Positions 9,221 through 17,646 of a DNA stretch of 64,000 bases are shown in pieces. Position 1 is the stretch's first letter; the number at the start of each line of letters is the position of its first letter. The position numbers and the translations under genes are program-made. Source of the DNA: Pseudomonas graminis (lineage in GTDB: Bacteria > Pseudomonadota > Gammaproteobacteria > Pseudomonadales > Pseudomonadaceae); NCBI RefSeq assembly GCF_900111735.1, contig NZ_FOHW01000017.1, forward strand, positions 1 through 64,000. The letters are read 5' to 3'. The notes under the pieces were generated by a model, which saw only the letters and a program-made list of their open reading frames with translations, had not been told where the DNA came from and did no database searches.

Positions 9221-9441
9221 GACTGAATCCCTTGGGAATGATGTGCTGTTGAAATACGCAGGCTATGACACGGGTGTAATGCCAAAGTGCCGTGACGGCA
9301 AGTGACTCTTGCATGACCCTCTGCGACGATACAGGTTATGGCACTTCTGCCCTGTCTGCTCGTGCTTTTTATTGCCCGTATGGTTTTGCCCGGCTGGCTG
9401 CGGCTATGCTGCGCGCCGTTGGTTATTTTCTGGAGTGTGTC

Positions 9442-9807
9442 GTGTCCCGTCGTCTGCCGTTGGTGATGCTTTTTTTTATGCTGGTGCTGTGGCTGGCCGT
9501 CAGTTACGGACTGCGTTACGGCCTGATGGAAGACGTGCAATGGGTAGGAACCTGCGCTGACGAGGCGTCTAAATGGCAGTGCCAGCTGCGCTCGAACCTG
9601 GGCCTGTTGATCCACTTCGGTGTGTTCGGATGGGGCGCGCTGATCGCGTCGCTGGTCGCGTTCTGTGTGCCACGTCAGGTCGGCCGGGCGCTCGCGGTCG
9701 TTGGCTTGCTGCTGGGGATACTTGCGCTGGTGCTGTATACCGCCAGTCTGGCGGTGTTCGCGGTGGTGATTGCCGGGTTGCGGCTGGTGCGTAGTCAGCG
9801 GGCCTGA
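9442..9807 (+). CDS. Small integral membrane protein, unknown function
   Basis: About 121 residues with three predicted membrane segments: residues about 5-22, 52-72 and 82-110. A short extracytoplasmic loop contains two cysteines (GTCADEASKWQCQ) that may be disulfide bonded. The GTG at 9442 is chosen because CTGGAG lies seven bases upstream and the hydrophobic N-terminus begins there; a longer open frame from 9292 lacks a site. Ends in a basic tail. Family not recognised. Confidence 0.7.
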   Translation: MSRRLPLVMLFFMLVLWLAVSYGLRYGLMEDVQWVGTCADEASKWQCQLRSNLGLLIHFGVFGWGALIASLVAFCVPRQVGRALAVVGLLLGILALVLYTASLAVFAVVIAGLRLVRSQRA

Positions 9808-9850
9808 CCTCACAACGGGCCTGGCCTCAAAAGCCGAATGCCAGACAGCA

Positions 9851-9876
9851 TAAAGGGGAGCGAGGCTCCCCTTTAA
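9851..9876 (-). terminator. Hairpin terminator of the Crc-sequestering RNA
   Basis: AAAGGGGAGC pairs with GCTCCCCTTT across a GAG loop. On the minus strand the hairpin is followed by TTTATG. It also lies 44 bases after the plus-strand membrane-protein gene and probably serves both directions. Confidence 0.75.
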
Positions 9877-10226
9877 ATCGTTGCACGTGCTCTTTCTTAT
9901 TGTTGTAGGGCGGTCTGTTGTTGTTATTGGCAACCGGTCCCTCTACAGCGTCTTCGGTGATCCCCATACGGGATACAAGAGCAAACGTATTTTTTTGAGC
10001 GCTGACCTGCTTTGATTCCTCTTCTGCGAGAGGTGATCCAACCCGTTCTGGCCGCTACCTGAGGGTAGTTTTATTATTCTCGGTCGGGCTGCGAGGCCGG
10101 GGCCTCGGTAAAGCGTTTCTACTCCAAAAAAATCTGTTGGCTGCGTCTCTGTGCCGTTGTTCTTGTTATGTCAGAGCCGATTCATCTTATTTTTATTGGT
10201 TTTTCACATTTTGTTCTTGTTATGCA
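9851..10226 (-). ncRNA. CrcZ/CrcX/CrcY-family regulatory RNA
   Basis: About 375 nt on the minus strand, from a sigma-54-type promoter to a GC-rich hairpin. The RNA carries at least six A-rich Hfq/Crc motifs: AACAAGAACAA twice (complements of 10211-10221 and 10157-10167), CAATAAAAATAAG near 10195, GAATAATAAAAC near 10075, AATAACAACAACA near 9922 and ACAACAATAAG near 9901. RNAs of this family sequester the Hfq-Crc complex and relieve catabolite repression; they are activated by CbrAB with RpoN. Length, motif number and promoter fit. CrcZ normally follows cbrB, whereas this copy follows a GH17 glucan gene, so CrcX or CrcY is the likelier paralogue. It overlaps no gene. Confidence 0.85.
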
Positions 10227-10235
10227 GGAGATATA

Positions 10236-10250
10236 GCAGGGTGCGTGCCA
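10236..10250 (-). promoter_or_regulatory. Sigma-54 (-24/-12) promoter of the Crc-sequestering RNA
   Basis: Read on the minus strand: TGGCACGCACCCTGC, i.e. TGGCACG-N4-CTGC, close to the RpoN consensus TGGCACG-N4-TTGC with GG and GC correctly spaced. Transcription would begin about 10-12 bases downstream, near 10225. Confidence 0.85.
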
Positions 10251-10311
10251 ACTTTTGAAATCCCTTTTAAATCAAGGGATTGTGAAATCCGATTATTCGG
10301 CACCCCGGATG

Positions 10312-10373
10312 TGTAACGGAATTTTGTTTCCGTGTTACCCGCCTTGGCGCTTTTTAGTCCCTCGGCGGTAACA
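10312..10373. promoter_or_regulatory. Putative CbrB activator sites
   Basis: Three half-sites of the TGTTAC/GTAACA type lie 60-130 bp upstream of the sigma-54 promoter: TGTAAC at 10312-10317, TGTTAC at 10333-10338 and GTAACA at 10368-10373. CbrB is known to bind paired TGTTAC/GTAACA elements upstream of crcZ. Spacing here is not identical to the published palindrome as I recall it, so the call is tentative. Confidence 0.55.
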
Positions 10374-10401
10374 CAATGTATCCGTCCCGCCGCACACACG
10401 G

Positions 10402-11988
10402 TTACACAGCGTTGGCGGCGCTCTTCGGCGCCTTGACCGGAGCGCCGATGCGCACGCTGCGCCACAGTGCCAGCGCCATCAGCAGACTCACCGCCGCCCA
10501 CGCCCACGCCTGGGGATTGCTCAGTCCTTCGCGAAACAGCTGCGGCACGATGCCGGCGCCGACGATGAACATCAACAGGCCGATCTCACGGCGCGGTGCT
10601 GCCACCGGGCGGACCAGAAAGACCAATGCCGGCAGCCACAGGGTCGCTGTTGCGAAGCTGCGGTAGCGCGGATCAAACACCATCGCCAGCATCATCACTG
10701 CCGCCGCGAACCCGCTGGCGTACAACCACCATCCGGCCCGGGCGTCCAGCCAGGCGAACACGCGTTCGCGCCAGCCTGAACGCGCCGACAACGCCAGCGC
10801 TGCGTGGGCGAGTACCAGCAGATTCAGCGCCACCAGTGCCACTGCCCACACGTATTCGCCGGCAAAGCGGCTGGTCACCCGGGCCAGTTCACCCCAGGTA
10901 CCGATGCAGCAACCCGCGAACGCCGCCAGCAATGGCAGCATCAGCGCGTTGCGTGGGCGATTGACACGACCCGCCCACGCCAGCGCCAGCAGGGCGATTG
11001 CGCCACTCACCGCCAGCCAGAATGGCCACAACGGCAGGTTCGACACCGGCCCGGCCAGCACGCCTTTGTCCTGGCGATCGGCATCGAACAGCCCCCAGTA
11101 ACCGCCCACTGCGCCTTCGGACTGGCGCTTCCACGGCTGGTCGAAGGCCTCGATCAGGTTGTAGTGCCAGCCGTGCTGCTCGGCCATGGCGACGAAACTG
11201 CGAATGAATTTGGCCTCGTTGACCCGGCTGGGCAGCGCCGTTTCACGCTGGCGGCCTTCGCTGGGCCAGCCAGTCTCGCCGATGAGAATGTCCTTGGGCG
11301 CGAACTTTTTGCCGAACGTTTCGCGGATCTGCGCGACGTGGGCCAAGGCTTCGTCGATGCCGGTGGGGTCGTCTTCCCAGTACGGCAGCAGGTGGATCGT
11401 CAGAAAATCCACGGCAGGGGCGACTTCCGGGTATTGCAGCCAGTATTCCCAGACGTCCGCGTAGGTAACCGGCTGCTTGACCTGCGCTTTCACCTGAGCA
11501 ATCAGTTTGGCCAATTGAGCGCCGGTGACTTCCTTGCGCAACAGGCTTTCGTTACCGACGATCACCGCCGTCACCACATCCGGGTGGGTATTCGCGGCCG
11601 TCACCAGCGCCTTGATTTCCTTGGCCGTGTCCACCGGATTGCCATTGACCCAGGCGCCGAGCATCAGCTTGAGACCGTACTTGCGAGCGATGTCGGGAAG
11701 CGCCTCCATGCCGGTCATCGAGTAGGTGCGGATGCAGTTGAAGCGCGTCGCCAGCAACGCCAGATCAGCGTCCATCCGTGCGGGGCGCAGGGTGAACGGC
11801 TGATCGAAAGGCGATTGGTCCTTATCGAACGGCGTGTAGGACGCGCATTGCAGTTTGTGGGTCGGCGTGGCGGCGTCCGGCAGAATCACCGGCTTGCCCA
11901 GCCAGTACCAGTAGCCGCACAGGCCAAGCAGGGCAATCACACAGGAGAACAGGTAAAGGACGACAGGCGAGCGGGACGGTGCGGACAT
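10402..11988 (-). CDS. GH17-domain membrane protein (beta-1,3-glucan related)
   Basis: 528 residues. One N-terminal membrane helix (about 8-30) is followed by an extracytoplasmic glycoside hydrolase family 17 domain. VIVGNESLL gives the acid/base Glu147 and LIGETGWPS the nucleophile Glu238. Six or so membrane helices fill residues 312-510. The architecture resembles glucan endo-1,3-beta-glucosidase/transglycosylase-type proteins tied to periplasmic or cyclic glucan synthesis in pseudomonads. The start is ATG 11988 (MSAPSRSPVV); a 13-residue longer frame lacks support. No glycosyltransferase is adjacent. It lies upstream of the Crc-sequestering RNA in the same direction. Confidence 0.85.
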   Translation of the reverse strand: MSAPSRSPVVLYLFSCVIALLGLCGYWYWLGKPVILPDAATPTHKLQCASYTPFDKDQSPFDQPFTLRPARMDADLALLATRFNCIRTYSMTGMEALPDIARKYGLKLMLGAWVNGNPVDTAKEIKALVTAANTHPDVVTAVIVGNESLLRKEVTGAQLAKLIAQVKAQVKQPVTYADVWEYWLQYPEVAPAVDFLTIHLLPYWEDDPTGIDEALAHVAQIRETFGKKFAPKDILIGETGWPSEGRQRETALPSRVNEAKFIRSFVAMAEQHGWHYNLIEAFDQPWKRQSEGAVGGYWGLFDADRQDKGVLAGPVSNLPLWPFWLAVSGAIALLALAWAGRVNRPRNALMLPLLAAFAGCCIGTWGELARVTSRFAGEYVWAVALVALNLLVLAHAALALSARSGWRERVFAWLDARAGWWLYASGFAAAVMMLAMVFDPRYRSFATATLWLPALVFLVRPVAAPRREIGLLMFIVGAGIVPQLFREGLSNPQAWAWAAVSLLMALALWRSVRIGAPVKAPKSAANAV

Positions 11989-12045
11989 GATGGGGCCGAT
12001 GTGGGGCGAAGGGCGGCATATTAGCAAGATGATGCGGTTACATCT

Positions 12046-12179
12046 GTAGGAGCGTGGCTCGTCCCGCGATCGGCTGCGGAGCAGTCGTTAAACCTCGCCA
12101 CGCCATTCTCGCTGACACACCGCATTCATTGCATTGCTGCCGCTGCGCGCCAGATCGCGGGACAAGCCACGCTCCTACA
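12046..12179. repeat. REPIN (inverted REP pair)
   Basis: TGTAGGAGCGTGGCTCGTCC is mirrored by the right arm ending GCCACGCTCCTACA around a spacer of roughly 80 bases. It sits between divergent genes, so it is not only a terminator here. Confidence 0.85.
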
Positions 12180-12485
12180 CAACCCATCCTCTCAGCGCTT
12201 TTGCAAATCATGCAATTTCCGGACGAGTCGCCAGGCTCTTTACGACCTGTCTGTCGTTGATGGCCCGGTGATGTCGTTTACCGGGTGGCTGGGTGTCGCT
12301 GGGAGGAAAGGCACAAGGTGTATGGGGGTTGATGATCAATCGTCCACGCAGCGATTGCGTCTGCGCAGGCACGTGGTGAAAGCGTGAAACGCGTGCTCGC
12401 CCCGAACCAGGGCGCGAGAGCGACGTTATAAGAACGTTAACGACGCCCGACCGCTGTCGGGTTCTGGACTACCGGGGAAGTGAAA
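12180..12485. other. Upstream region of the betaine/choline-type binding protein
   Basis: About 300 bases with no gene that I can support. It should carry the promoter of the downstream gene and has a Shine-Dalgarno (CCGGGGAAG) at its end. No BetI- or GbdR-type operator could be recognised by eye. Confidence 0.5.
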
Positions 12486-13343
12486 ATGACGATGCGAAAA
12501 ATCCTGGGTGTCGGTGCCGCGCTGGCACTGGCCATCAGTTCCACGCTGGCCCACGCCGACGCCAAACCCGAGCTGAGCATCGGTTACGTCGATGGCTGGT
12601 CCGACAGTGTTGCCACCACCAACGTCGCCGCCGAGGTGATCAAGCAAAAACTGGGTTACCCGGTGAAACTGCAGGCCGTGGCGGCCGGGATCATGTGGCA
12701 GGGCGTCGCGACCGGCAAACTGGACATGATCCTGTCTGCCTGGCTGCCCGTGACCCACGGCGAGTACTGGACCAAGAACAAGGACAAGGTCACCGACTAC
12801 GGCCCCAACTTCAAGGACGCAAAAATCGGCCTGATCGTGCCTGAGTACGTGAAAGCCAACTCGGTGGCGGACCTCAAGACCGACGACTCTTTCAAGAAGA
12901 AAATCGTTGGCATCGACGCCGGCTCAGGCGTGATGATCAAGACCGATCAGGCGATCAAGGATTATGGCCTGGACGGTTACAAGCTACAGGCCAGTTCCGG
13001 CGCCGGCATGATCGCCGAGCTGACCCGCGCCGAGAACAAGAAAGAATCCATCGCCGTCACCGGCTGGGTGCCGCACTGGATGTTCGCGAAGTGGAAGCTG
13101 AAGTTCCTCGAAGACCCGAAGGGCGTTTACGGTGCTGCTGAAACCGTCGACAACATCGGCAGCCTGGACCTGGCGAAGAAGGCCCCGGACGTTGCGGAAT
13201 TCCTGAAGAAATTCCAGTGGTCCGGCAAGGATGAAATCGGCGAAGTCATGCTTGCCATCCAGGACGGCGCCAAGCCTGAAGCGGCGGCCAAGGACTGGGT
13301 TGCCAAGCACCCGGATCGCGTCAAGGAGTGGACCGGTAAGTAA
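12486..13343 (+). CDS. Glycine betaine/choline/carnitine-type ABC substrate-binding protein
   Basis: 285 residues with a signal peptide (cleavage after AHADA) and an OpuAC/ProX-type periplasmic binding domain. Typical blocks are LSIGYVDGWSDSVATTNVAAEVI, WQGVATGKLDMILSAWLP, GIDAGSGVM and VTGWVPHWMFAKW; the tryptophans match the aromatic quaternary-amine cage of this family. ATG 12486 is preferred over GTG 12480 because the GGGGAAG motif is spaced correctly. No permease or ATPase gene is adjacent, so it is an orphan receptor like CbcX, BetX or CaiX, which feed a shared Cbc transporter. Which quaternary amine it binds cannot be read from sequence. Confidence 0.88.
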   Translation: MTMRKILGVGAALALAISSTLAHADAKPELSIGYVDGWSDSVATTNVAAEVIKQKLGYPVKLQAVAAGIMWQGVATGKLDMILSAWLPVTHGEYWTKNKDKVTDYGPNFKDAKIGLIVPEYVKANSVADLKTDDSFKKKIVGIDAGSGVMIKTDQAIKDYGLDGYKLQASSGAGMIAELTRAENKKESIAVTGWVPHWMFAKWKLKFLEDPKGVYGAAETVDNIGSLDLAKKAPDVAEFLKKFQWSGKDEIGEVMLAIQDGAKPEAAAKDWVAKHPDRVKEWTGK

Positions 13344-13371
13344 TCGGTCACAAAGATTTAACGTCTTACCG

Positions 13372-13407
13372 AACCGCCTGGCGAGCCATCGCCAGGCGGT
13401 TTTTTAT
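13372..13407 (+). terminator. Rho-independent terminator
   Basis: AACCGCCTGGC and GCCAGGCGGTT form an eleven-base stem, followed by TTTTATT. It lies 29 bases after the binding-protein gene. Confidence 0.93.
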
Positions 13408-13562
13408 TGCCTTCACCCCACTGTGCAATCAACGGCGCGTAAAAGAGGCAATCCTTCGAACATCAACTAATGTCGTTCTAATACTAAGGTCGTCTGGAGT
13501 GCAACGCAGAGCGGACTAAAGTGCAAACCGTGACATCCATCTGTGCTGCGAGGACAAAAACA

Positions 13563-13874
13563 ATGAACGACAGCATTTACCTCTCGATTCAGAACAGCCC
13601 GCGTTTCAAGGAGCTGGTCTCGAAAAGGGAACGATTCGCCTGGATTCTCTCGGCAATCATGCTTGGGCTCTATGCCGCATTCATCCTTTTGATTGCGTAT
13701 GGGCCTCAGATTCTCGGCGCCAAAATCAGCGCCACATCAACCATTACATGGGGTATGCCGATCGGCGTCGGGCTGATTGTGTCCGCGTTTGTTCTGACCG
13801 CCATCTACGTTCGCCGCGCAAACGGTGAATTCGATGACCTGAACAACGCGATCCTGAAGGAGGCACAGCAATGA
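13563..13874 (+). CDS. DUF485 membrane protein (YjcH type)
   Basis: 103 residues with two membrane helices (about 28-50 and 62-85). DUF485 proteins are small partners regularly encoded immediately before ActP-type symporters and thought to assist them. The start is ATG 13563. The stop overlaps the next gene by four bases (ATGA), indicating translational coupling with actP. Acetyl-CoA synthetase, often upstream in enterics, is not adjacent here. Confidence 0.9.
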   Translation: MNDSIYLSIQNSPRFKELVSKRERFAWILSAIMLGLYAAFILLIAYGPQILGAKISATSTITWGMPIGVGLIVSAFVLTAIYVRRANGEFDDLNNAILKEAQQ

Positions 13875-15529
13875 TCCGGCGCCTGCTTGCGGCCTTCGGC
13901 CTTGCTGCTTTCGCACCAACACTATGGGCAGCCGAAGCGCTGACTGGTGCGGTGCAGAAGCAACCGTTGAACGTGTCGGCGATCATCATGTTTGTGGTCT
14001 TCGTTGGTTTCACTCTCTACATCACGTATTGGGCGTCGAAAAAGAACAAGACAGCGTCAGACTATTACTCGGCAGGCGGCAAGATCACCGGGTTCCAGAA
14101 CGGCCTGGCCATCGCCGGTGACTACATGTCGGCGGCGTCCTTTCTGGGGATTTCCGCGCTGGTGTACACCTCCGGCTACGACGGTCTGATCTACTCCATC
14201 GGCTTCCTTGTCGGCTGGCCGATCATCCTGTTCCTGATCGCCGAACGCCTGCGCAACCTGGGCAAGTACACCTTCGCTGACGTGGCGTCCTATCGCCTCA
14301 AGCAGAAGGAAATCCGCACCTTGTCCGCCTGCGGTTCGCTGGTGGTCGTGGCGTTCTACTTGATCGCTCAGATGGTTGGCGCCGGCAAGCTGATCCAGCT
14401 GCTGTTCGGTCTGGACTATGCGGTGGCGGTGGTGCTCGTCGGTATCCTGATGTGCCTTTATGTGCTGTTCGGCGGCATGCTGGCGACCACGTGGGTACAG
14501 ATCATCAAGGCGGTGATGCTGCTCTCCGGTGCGTCGTTCATGGCGTTGATGGTGATGAAGCACGTCAACTTCGACTTCAACGTGCTGTTCTCGGAAGCGG
14601 TGAAGGTTCACCCGAAAGGTGAAGCGATCATGAGCCCGGGCGGTCTGGTGAAAGATCCGATCTCGGCGTTCTCGCTGGGTTTGGCGCTGATGTTCGGCAC
14701 CGCGGGCCTGCCACACATTCTCATGCGCTTCTTCACCGTGAGTGATGCGAAGGAAGCCCGTAAGTCGGTGCTCTACGCGACCGGTTTCATCGGCTACTTC
14801 TACATCCTGACCTTCATCATCGGTTTTGGCGCGATCCTGCTGGTCAGCACCAATCCGACGTTCAAGGACGCGGCGGGCGCGCTGCTCGGCGGCAACAACA
14901 TGGCAGCGGTTCACTTGGCCGATGCGGTCGGTGGCAGTCTGTTCCTGGGCTTTATCTCGGCGGTGGCGTTCGCGACCATCCTTGCTGTGGTGGCGGGTCT
15001 GACCCTGGCCGGTGCTTCGGCGGTGTCCCACGACTTGTATGCCAGTGTGATAAAGGCGGGCAAGGCCAACGAGAAAGACGAGATCCGTGTGTCGAAGTAC
15101 ACCACGGTTGCGCTGGCGGTCGTGGCGATCCTGTTGGGTATTGCGTTCGAAAGTCAGAACATCGCGTTCATGGTGGGCCTGGCGTTCTCGATTGCGGCGA
15201 GCTGTAACTTCCCGGTCTTGTTGCTTTCGATGTACTGGAAGAACCTGACCACTCGTGGCGCGATGATTGGCGGCTGGATGGGCCTGATCAGTGCGGTGGT
15301 GTTGATGGTGCTCGGGCCGACCATTTGGGTGCAGATTCTGCATCACGAGAAGGCGATTTTCCCGTACGAGTATCCTGCGTTGTTTTCGATTGCGATTGCG
15401 TTTGTCGGGATCTGGTTTTTCTCGATCACGGATAAGTCGAAGGCGGCGGAAGGTGAGCGTGCGTTGTTCTTCCCGCAGTTTGTGCGTTCGCAGACGGGCC
15501 TGGGGGCCAGTGGTGCGGTGTCGCATTGA
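13871..15529 (+). CDS. actP: Cation/acetate symporter ActP (SSS family)
   Basis: A 552-residue sodium:solute symporter for acetate and related short-chain monocarboxylates in the inner membrane. It starts with a signal-peptide-like segment ([18 protein letters not shown]), as ActP does, and has about 13 helices. Family signatures include [31 protein letters not shown] and [18 protein letters not shown]. It is coupled to the DUF485 gene and followed by a strong terminator, so the pair is a complete transcription unit. Pyruvate or glycolate as substrate is possible for relatives. Confidence 0.9.
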   Translation: MIRRLLAAFGLAAFAPTLWAAEALTGAVQKQPLNVSAIIMFVVFVGFTLYITYWASKKNKTASDYYSAGGKITGFQNGLAIAGDYMSAASFLGISALVYTSGYDGLIYSIGFLVGWPIILFLIAERLRNLGKYTFADVASYRLKQKEIRTLSACGSLVVVAFYLIAQMVGAGKLIQLLFGLDYAVAVVLVGILMCLYVLFGGMLATTWVQIIKAVMLLSGASFMALMVMKHVNFDFNVLFSEAVKVHPKGEAIMSPGGLVKDPISAFSLGLALMFGTAGLPHILMRFFTVSDAKEARKSVLYATGFIGYFYILTFIIGFGAILLVSTNPTFKDAAGALLGGNNMAAVHLADAVGGSLFLGFISAVAFATILAVVAGLTLAGASAVSHDLYASVIKAGKANEKDEIRVSKYTTVALAVVAILLGIAFESQNIAFMVGLAFSIAASCNFPVLLLSMYWKNLTTRGAMIGGWMGLISAVVLMVLGPTIWVQILHHEKAIFPYEYPALFSIAIAFVGIWFFSITDKSKAAEGERALFFPQFVRSQTGLGASGAVSH

Positions 15530-15548
15530 TCTGAGGTAGTGCTGTTGT

Positions 15549-15582
15549 GAAAACGCCCCGATCATCGGGGCGTTTTTGTTTT
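15549..15582 (+). terminator. Rho-independent terminator after actP
   Basis: AAAACGCCCCGAT/ATCGGGGCGTTTT stem followed by TGTTTT, 20 bases past the actP stop. Confidence 0.95.
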
Positions 15583-15599
15583 AAAGGCGTTTCAGATCA

Positions 15600-15924
<325 letters not shown>

Positions 15925-16110
15925 CTTCCGGCTGAAGCCGGTCTACAGGGTGCGCCGCTGGTGCCAGAGGGTGTACGCGGTGTGCTTTTTAGTGGGACCG
16001 GCTTTAGCCGGGAAGGGGCCAGTCCAGGCGCTGGGTATTTCAGTGTGGGTTTTATCGTCTGCGGTTTTCCGGCAGGAGCTGGCTTGCTGGCGAAACGGCA
16101 TTTCATGCCC
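15925..16110. repeat. REP cluster
   Basis: CTTCCGGCTGAAGCCGGTCT at about 15925 and GGGACCGGCTTTAGCCGGG at about 15996 form a REP pair, with a degenerate REP (GGCAGGAGCTGGCTTGCTGGCGAA) near 16071-16094. The segment 15975-16030 also matches 170-230. Confidence 0.8.
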
Positions 16111-16254
16111 GGATGAATCTGACGCAGATGTCATTTTTGCGTTCAGTGCTTAAAAAAGATTGAACCGCTTTTACGCCGATTCGCCTAATGATCAGCGTGT
16201 GGAGATTCCCACAGGCCTTGTGCTAATACCGGCACTCTTCGAGAGGTGGTTAAC

Positions 16255-16533
16255 GTGGCTAAAGACGACAAGAAAACCAAAGGTGAAGCTTCGAAAGCCA
16301 GCAAGGATTTGAAGGACAAAAAGTCCTCACCGGAAAAGAAATCAGCGGCGGCCTCGACTCTTTCGAAGTCTTCTGAAAAGAAAGACACCAAGAAAGACGC
16401 CAAGAAAGCGGCTGAACCAAAGAAAGCAGCTGAGCCAAAGAAAGCGGCAAAGAAAGCTGATAGCAAGCCAGAAAAGGCCAAGAAATCAGACAAGGCAGAA
16501 AAAGCCGACAAGCCTGCAAAAAAGAAAAAGTAA
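16255..16533 (+). CDS. Lysine/alanine-rich histone H1-like protein
   Basis: 92 residues, of which well over a third are lysine. Repeats of KKAAEPKKAAEPKKAAKK at the centre resemble eukaryotic H1 tails and Pseudomonas AlgP-type C-termini. A protein like this is expected to be disordered and to bind DNA or RNA; the function is not known. GTG 16255 is chosen because GAGAGG lies about eight bases upstream; an in-frame GTG at 16246 overlaps that site. Codon use is A-rich (AAG/AAA) unlike the neighbours. It lies between inverted repeat copies C and D. Confidence 0.75.
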   Translation: MAKDDKKTKGEASKASKDLKDKKSSPEKKSAAASTLSKSSEKKDTKKDAKKAAEPKKAAEPKKAAKKADSKPEKAKKSDKAEKADKPAKKKK

Positions 16534-16545
16534 TGCCTGCTATCT

Positions 16546-16566
16546 GCTAGGGCGTAACGCCCTAGC
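16546..16566 (+). terminator. Hairpin after the histone-like gene
   Basis: GCTAGGGCG-TAA-CGCCCTAGC, a perfect nine-base stem 12 bases after the stop codon. Only two Ts follow, so termination may be weak. Confidence 0.6.
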
Positions 16567-16675
16567 TTCCCCAGAACGTCCTGTTCGATTGCTGTAAACC
16601 CTCACTCTCCTTACACCCCTAAAAATCCAGTGGTAGCAGCTAACGGGTGAGCGTAAGTTTCTGAATTCATAACGT

Positions 16676-16762
16676 TCAAACCAGCCTCTTCCCGGCTAAA
16701 GCCGGTCCCACTAAAAAAGCACACCGTACACCCTCTGGGACCGGCTTCAGCCGGGAAGCTTT
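16676..16762. repeat. REP pair
   Basis: CCTCTTCCCGGCTAAAGCC with GGGACCGGCTTCAGCCGGG as the facing arm. The inner module (AAAAAAGCACACCGTACACC) matches, in reverse, 15970-15990, so the REP pairs at both ends of this cluster are related. Confidence 0.8.
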
Positions 16763-16985
16763 TGATCTGCTTTTGATCTTCCTGCACAGAACGCTCAAAC
16801 ACCGCCAGTCGCGACATGGGTGCAGGCTGAACGCAGGTCGCGTGCCCACGGAGCGAGACCGGTGAAGGAACCCGACGAAGTCGGGCCAAGCCGAGAGCAG
16901 GCACTTTTGCTTACTTTTGGTGCTTTTCAAAAGTAAGTCGCCGAAGGCGAAACAATCTGCCCGCAGGCAGATCCGCTCCAAAAAA
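16763..16985 (-). repeat. Dispersed intergenic repeat, copy D (internally deleted)
   Basis: Reverse-orientation copy sharing CGACGAAGTCGGGCC, GCAGGCACTTTTGCTTAC, GGTGCTTTTCAAAAGTAAG and CGCCGAAGGCGAA with copy B. Compared with B and C it lacks about 70 bases (the block with CCGCATGGATGCGG through GGATGTCC); GCAGGTCGCG is joined directly to TGCCCACGG near 16840. With copy C it forms an inverted pair around the histone-like gene. Confidence 0.8.
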
Positions 16986-16988
16986 AAC

Positions 16989-17024
16989 ACAAAAAAAACC
17001 GCGCCTGAGCGCGGTTCTTTTTTA
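16989..17024 (-). terminator. Terminator of the DUF3309 gene
   Basis: On the minus strand: AACCGCGC-TCAG-GCGCGGTT followed by six Ts. It lies about 15 bases after the DUF3309 stop. Confidence 0.92.
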
Positions 17025-17039
17025 ATGCCAGCCTGGCAG

Positions 17040-17198
17040 TTAAATCCTTCCCAGCAACACCAATATCAGCAGGATCACCAGAATCGTACCGATGATGCCC
17101 GACGGACCGTAGCCCCAGCTTCGGGAGTGCGGGAAAACCGGAAGTCCGCCAACCAACAGCAGGATAAGGATGATGATCAGAATTGTGCCGATGCCCAT
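17040..17198 (-). CDS. DUF3309 small membrane protein
   Basis: A 52-residue protein with the DUF3309 pattern: a leading hydrophobic helix (GTILIIILILLLVGGLP), a central FPHSRSWGYGPSG motif, and a second hydrophobic helix ending LLGRI. The start ATG 17198 has AAGGAA eight bases upstream. Such proteins are frequently annotated in pseudomonads and are often stress- or stationary-phase genes, but no biochemical function is known. Monocistronic with its own terminator. Confidence 0.9.
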   Translation of the reverse strand: MGIGTILIIILILLLVGGLPVFPHSRSWGYGPSGIIGTILVILLILVLLGRI

Positions 17199-17646
17199 GA
17201 CGAGTTCCTTCTAGTGTTCTTGGAAGATGGCTATGCAGTTCAAGAGGTTGCCACTACGGCTAATCATTGTGCTGCTTGATGGATCCGACTGCCGGACTAA
17301 TCAAAAGGTTCTGAGCGGCAGAAATAAAAATTAACATCCCCAAAAAAAACAAAGAAACCATAGCCTTGCGCGTTTAGCGAAAAAACGTGATTGCTTAAAA
17401 TTCTGATCAAAAATGCGCAAAAACTAACGCCGCTTAGTGTGGAACCAAGCCGTAACTAACGGGTCACCCAGTTCGATATAACGCTCTGCCGCTTAACCAA
17501 TTAGCTGCCTAAATACATCCAAAAGAGTGGTGATCCATTCAAAGCATCGGTTTGCCTCTCATATTCAGCGCCCTGATGAAGGGTTTGTCGGACAATCCTC
17601 CTGTTTACACTCTGGCTACTTCTTCATAACCGACAAGGCGTCTGCT
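17199..17646. other. AT-rich intergenic region
   Basis: Roughly 450 bases with no gene I can support. 17300-17530 is conspicuously A/T-rich against the GC-rich background, with A-tracts (CCCCAAAAAAAACAAAG). Such DNA is a likely target for MvaT/H-NS-type silencers. The promoters of the DUF3309 gene (minus) and the SDR gene (plus) should lie here. An in-frame extension of the SDR gene upstream to 17527 is not convincing. Confidence 0.5.
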
